Source: Sternotherus odoratus
Taxonomy: Eukaryota; Chordata; Testudines; Kinosternidae
Length of the DNA: 64,000 bases
Direction of reading: 5' to 3'
Assembly: GCA_032164245.1 (NCBI GenBank)
Contig: JAVMKO010000043.1
Coordinates: 186,001-250,000, forward strand
The position numbers were made by a program, and so were the translations under genes. Under the pieces are notes generated by a model. That model did no database searches. It worked only from the letters and a program-made list of their open reading frames with translations, and had not been told where the DNA came from. Positions 51,482 through 64,000 of this stretch are shown in pieces (the stretch's first letter is position 1; every line of letters starts with the position of its first letter).

Positions 51482-51681
51482 NNNNNNNNNNNNNNNNNNN
51501 NNNNNNNNNNNNNNNNNNNNNNNNNNNNNNNNNNNNNNNNNNNNNNNNNNNNNNNNNNNNNNNNNNNNNNNNNNNNNNNNNNNNNNNNNNNNNNNNNNNN
51601 NNNNNNNNNNNNNNNNNNNNNNNNNNNNNNNNNNNNNNNNNNNNNNNNNNNNNNNNNNNNNNNNNNNNNNNNNNNNNNNNN
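51482..51681. other. Assembly gap (200 N)
   Basis: Placeholder of 200 N flanked on both sides by different tandem repeats. The SWS2 3' end and the last HCFC1 exons are expected here but are absent from flanking sequence, so the missing stretch may be several kilobases. Confidence 1.
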
Positions 51682-52008
51682 GGGGCGCCGGGGGGTGCGG
51701 GCGCCGGCACAGGATAGTCCCTCCGCTGGCGGGGGGCAGAGGCGGGGGGCGCCGGGGGGTGCGGGCGCCGGCACAGGGATAGTCCCTCCCGCTGGCGGGG
51801 GGCAGAGGCGGGGGGCGCCGGGGGGTGCGGGCGCCGGCACAGGGATAGTCCCTCCCGCTGGCGGGGGGCAGAGGCGGGGGGCGCCGGGGGGTGCAGGCGC
51901 CGGCACAGGGATAGTCCCTCCGCTGGCGGGGGGCAGAGGCGGGGGGCGCCGGGGGGTGCGGGCGCCGGCACAGGGATAGTCCCTCCCGCTGGCGGGGGGC
52001 AGTCATGG
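51682..52008. repeat. ~63-bp minisatellite after the gap
   Basis: Five and a half copies of GCGCCGGGGGGTGCGGGCGC followed by CGGCACAGGGATAGTCCCTC. It would lie in an HCFC1 intron or the SWS2-HCFC1 spacer. Confidence 0.95.
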
Positions 52009-52114
52009 CTCATGCATCTAGCTGGGGGGGGGGGGGGGGTCGGGGCTGTGAGTGTCGCTGAGCCCCAGGGCAGGTGTGAACACGCTGGGGGTGTCACTGG
52101 GAGAAGAGGGGGAC

Positions 52115-52672
52115 GGGACACCTCGCTGGGGGGCGTGTCGCTGGGGGGCAGGCGGGGGGGGACACCTCGCTGGGGGGCGTGTCGCTGGGGGGCAGGCGGG
52201 GGGGGACACCTCGCTGGGGGGCGTGTCGCTGGGGGGCAGGCGGGGGGGGGGACACCTCGCTGGGGGGCGTGTCGCTGGGGGGCAGGCGGGGGGACACTCA
52301 CCTCGCTGGGGGGCGCGTCGTCGGGGGGCAGGCGGGGGGGACACACCTCGCTGGGGGGCGCGTCGTCGGGGGGCAGGCGGGGGGGGACACCTCGCTGGGG
52401 GGCGTGTCGCTGGGGGCAGGCGGGGGGACACTCACCTCGCTGGGGGGCGCGTCGTTGGGGGGCAGGCGGGGGGGACACGCGTCGTTGGGGGGCGCGTCGT
52501 TGGGGGGCAGGCGGGGGGGGACACTCACCTCGCTGGGGGGCGCGTCGTTGGGGGGCAGGCGGGGGGGACACTCACCTCGCTGGGGGGCGCGTCGTTGGGG
52601 GGCAGGCGGGGGGGGGACACTCACCTCGCTGGGGGGCGCGTCGTTGGGGGGCAGGCGGAGGGGGACACTCAC
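52115..52672 (-). repeat. HCFC1: Tandemly repeated HCFC1 exon end plus 5' splice site
   Basis: About 12 units of 45-50 bp precede (on the plus strand) the end of exon 52673-52810. In minus sense each carries CTGCCCCCCAACGACGCGCC then CCCAGCGAG|GTG, which is the last ~30 bases of the exon joined to its donor. Six units keep GAG|GTGAGTGTCC (near 52297, 52430, 52518, 52566, 52617 and 52667, the last being the exon's own). The others have decayed to GAG|GTGTCC. Confidence 0.9.
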
Positions 52673-63771
<11,099 letters not shown>

Positions 63772-64000
63772 CTGGGGGAAGAGCCAGGGGTCAGGCGGGG
63801 GCAGCCCTGGAGACCCCCCCCACACCGGGCACGCCCCTCCCCCGATCCCCCTGCTAGCACCACTCCACGATCCCTCAGCCCCCCGCGACCGGCCAATCCC
63901 CCCAAGTACGGAAGCAGCTTCTCCCGCCCACCCAGCTGGGGGCTCCCAGGCCCACGGGGGGGGGGGGTCCCCTGGGCTGGCGTCGGGCAGCGCCGGCCGT
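63772..64000. other. HCFC1 intron, end of window
   Basis: GC-rich sequence upstream of the exon starting at 63771. No exon or repeat is recognised. The Kelch-domain exons of HCFC1 are expected further right. Confidence 0.6.

Overview
This window is vertebrate nuclear DNA, most likely from a non-avian reptile and probably a turtle. It contains a retinal SWS2 blue-cone opsin gene (kept in birds, reptiles and monotremes, lost in therian mammals), a degraded CR1 LINE, and two copies of an LTR-like interspersed repeat that I recognise from turtle sequence. Placement as a turtle rather than a crocodilian is inference. Genes are split by introns. The sequence is very GC-rich and loaded with minisatellites, as expected of a small GC-rich chromosome. 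There are two 200-N placeholder gaps, at 6034-6233 and 51482-51681.

Layout: (1) 1-5.9 kb, plus strand: the 3' part of IRAK1 (ProST linker and kinase exons; the death domain lies upstream of the window). (2) 6.2-32.6 kb, minus strand: a complete MECP2 gene. A long AT-richer 3' UTR (about 6.2-13.4 kb, interrupted by a CR1 copy) is followed by coding exons at 13433-14441, 15275-15580 and 32559-32593. The first intron is 17 kb, full of tandem arrays, and ends in a CpG-island promoter. (3) 33-39.4 kb: intergenic sequence with a 3.3-kb 61-bp minisatellite and an LTR-like repeat. (4) 39.5-51.0 kb, plus strand: an intact five-exon SWS2 opsin gene (362 aa) with a TATA/CRX-type promoter. A CCATCCGT array separates promoter from start codon, and intron 1 is a 5.8-kb minisatellite. 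(5) 52.1-64 kb, minus strand: 15 exons of HCFC1, from the FN3-like segment after the Kelch domain through an expanded PRO-repeat exon to the conserved exon before the C-terminal FN3 region. The final HCFC1 exons are not present and probably lie in the 51.5-kb gap.

IRAK1, MECP2, an opsin and HCFC1 form the same gene neighbourhood as human Xq28. MECP2 (methyl-CpG reader), HCFC1 (transcription co-regulator cleaved by OGT) and IRAK1 (TLR/IL-1 receptor kinase) are neighbours by descent, not an operon. The LWS opsin expected beside SWS2 is not seen.

The most striking features are not new genes. HCFC1 carries about 18 recognisable PRO repeats (about 8 in human, from memory). At several introns of all four genes a minisatellite begins at the 5' splice site, and in three HCFC1 introns the repeat unit contains the end of the exon plus a working-looking donor, so the donor is multiplied up to about 20 times. 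Related repeat cores recur in introns of different genes. MECP2 and SWS2 read cleanly. IRAK1 and HCFC1 show single-base frameshifts at homopolymers that look like consensus errors.
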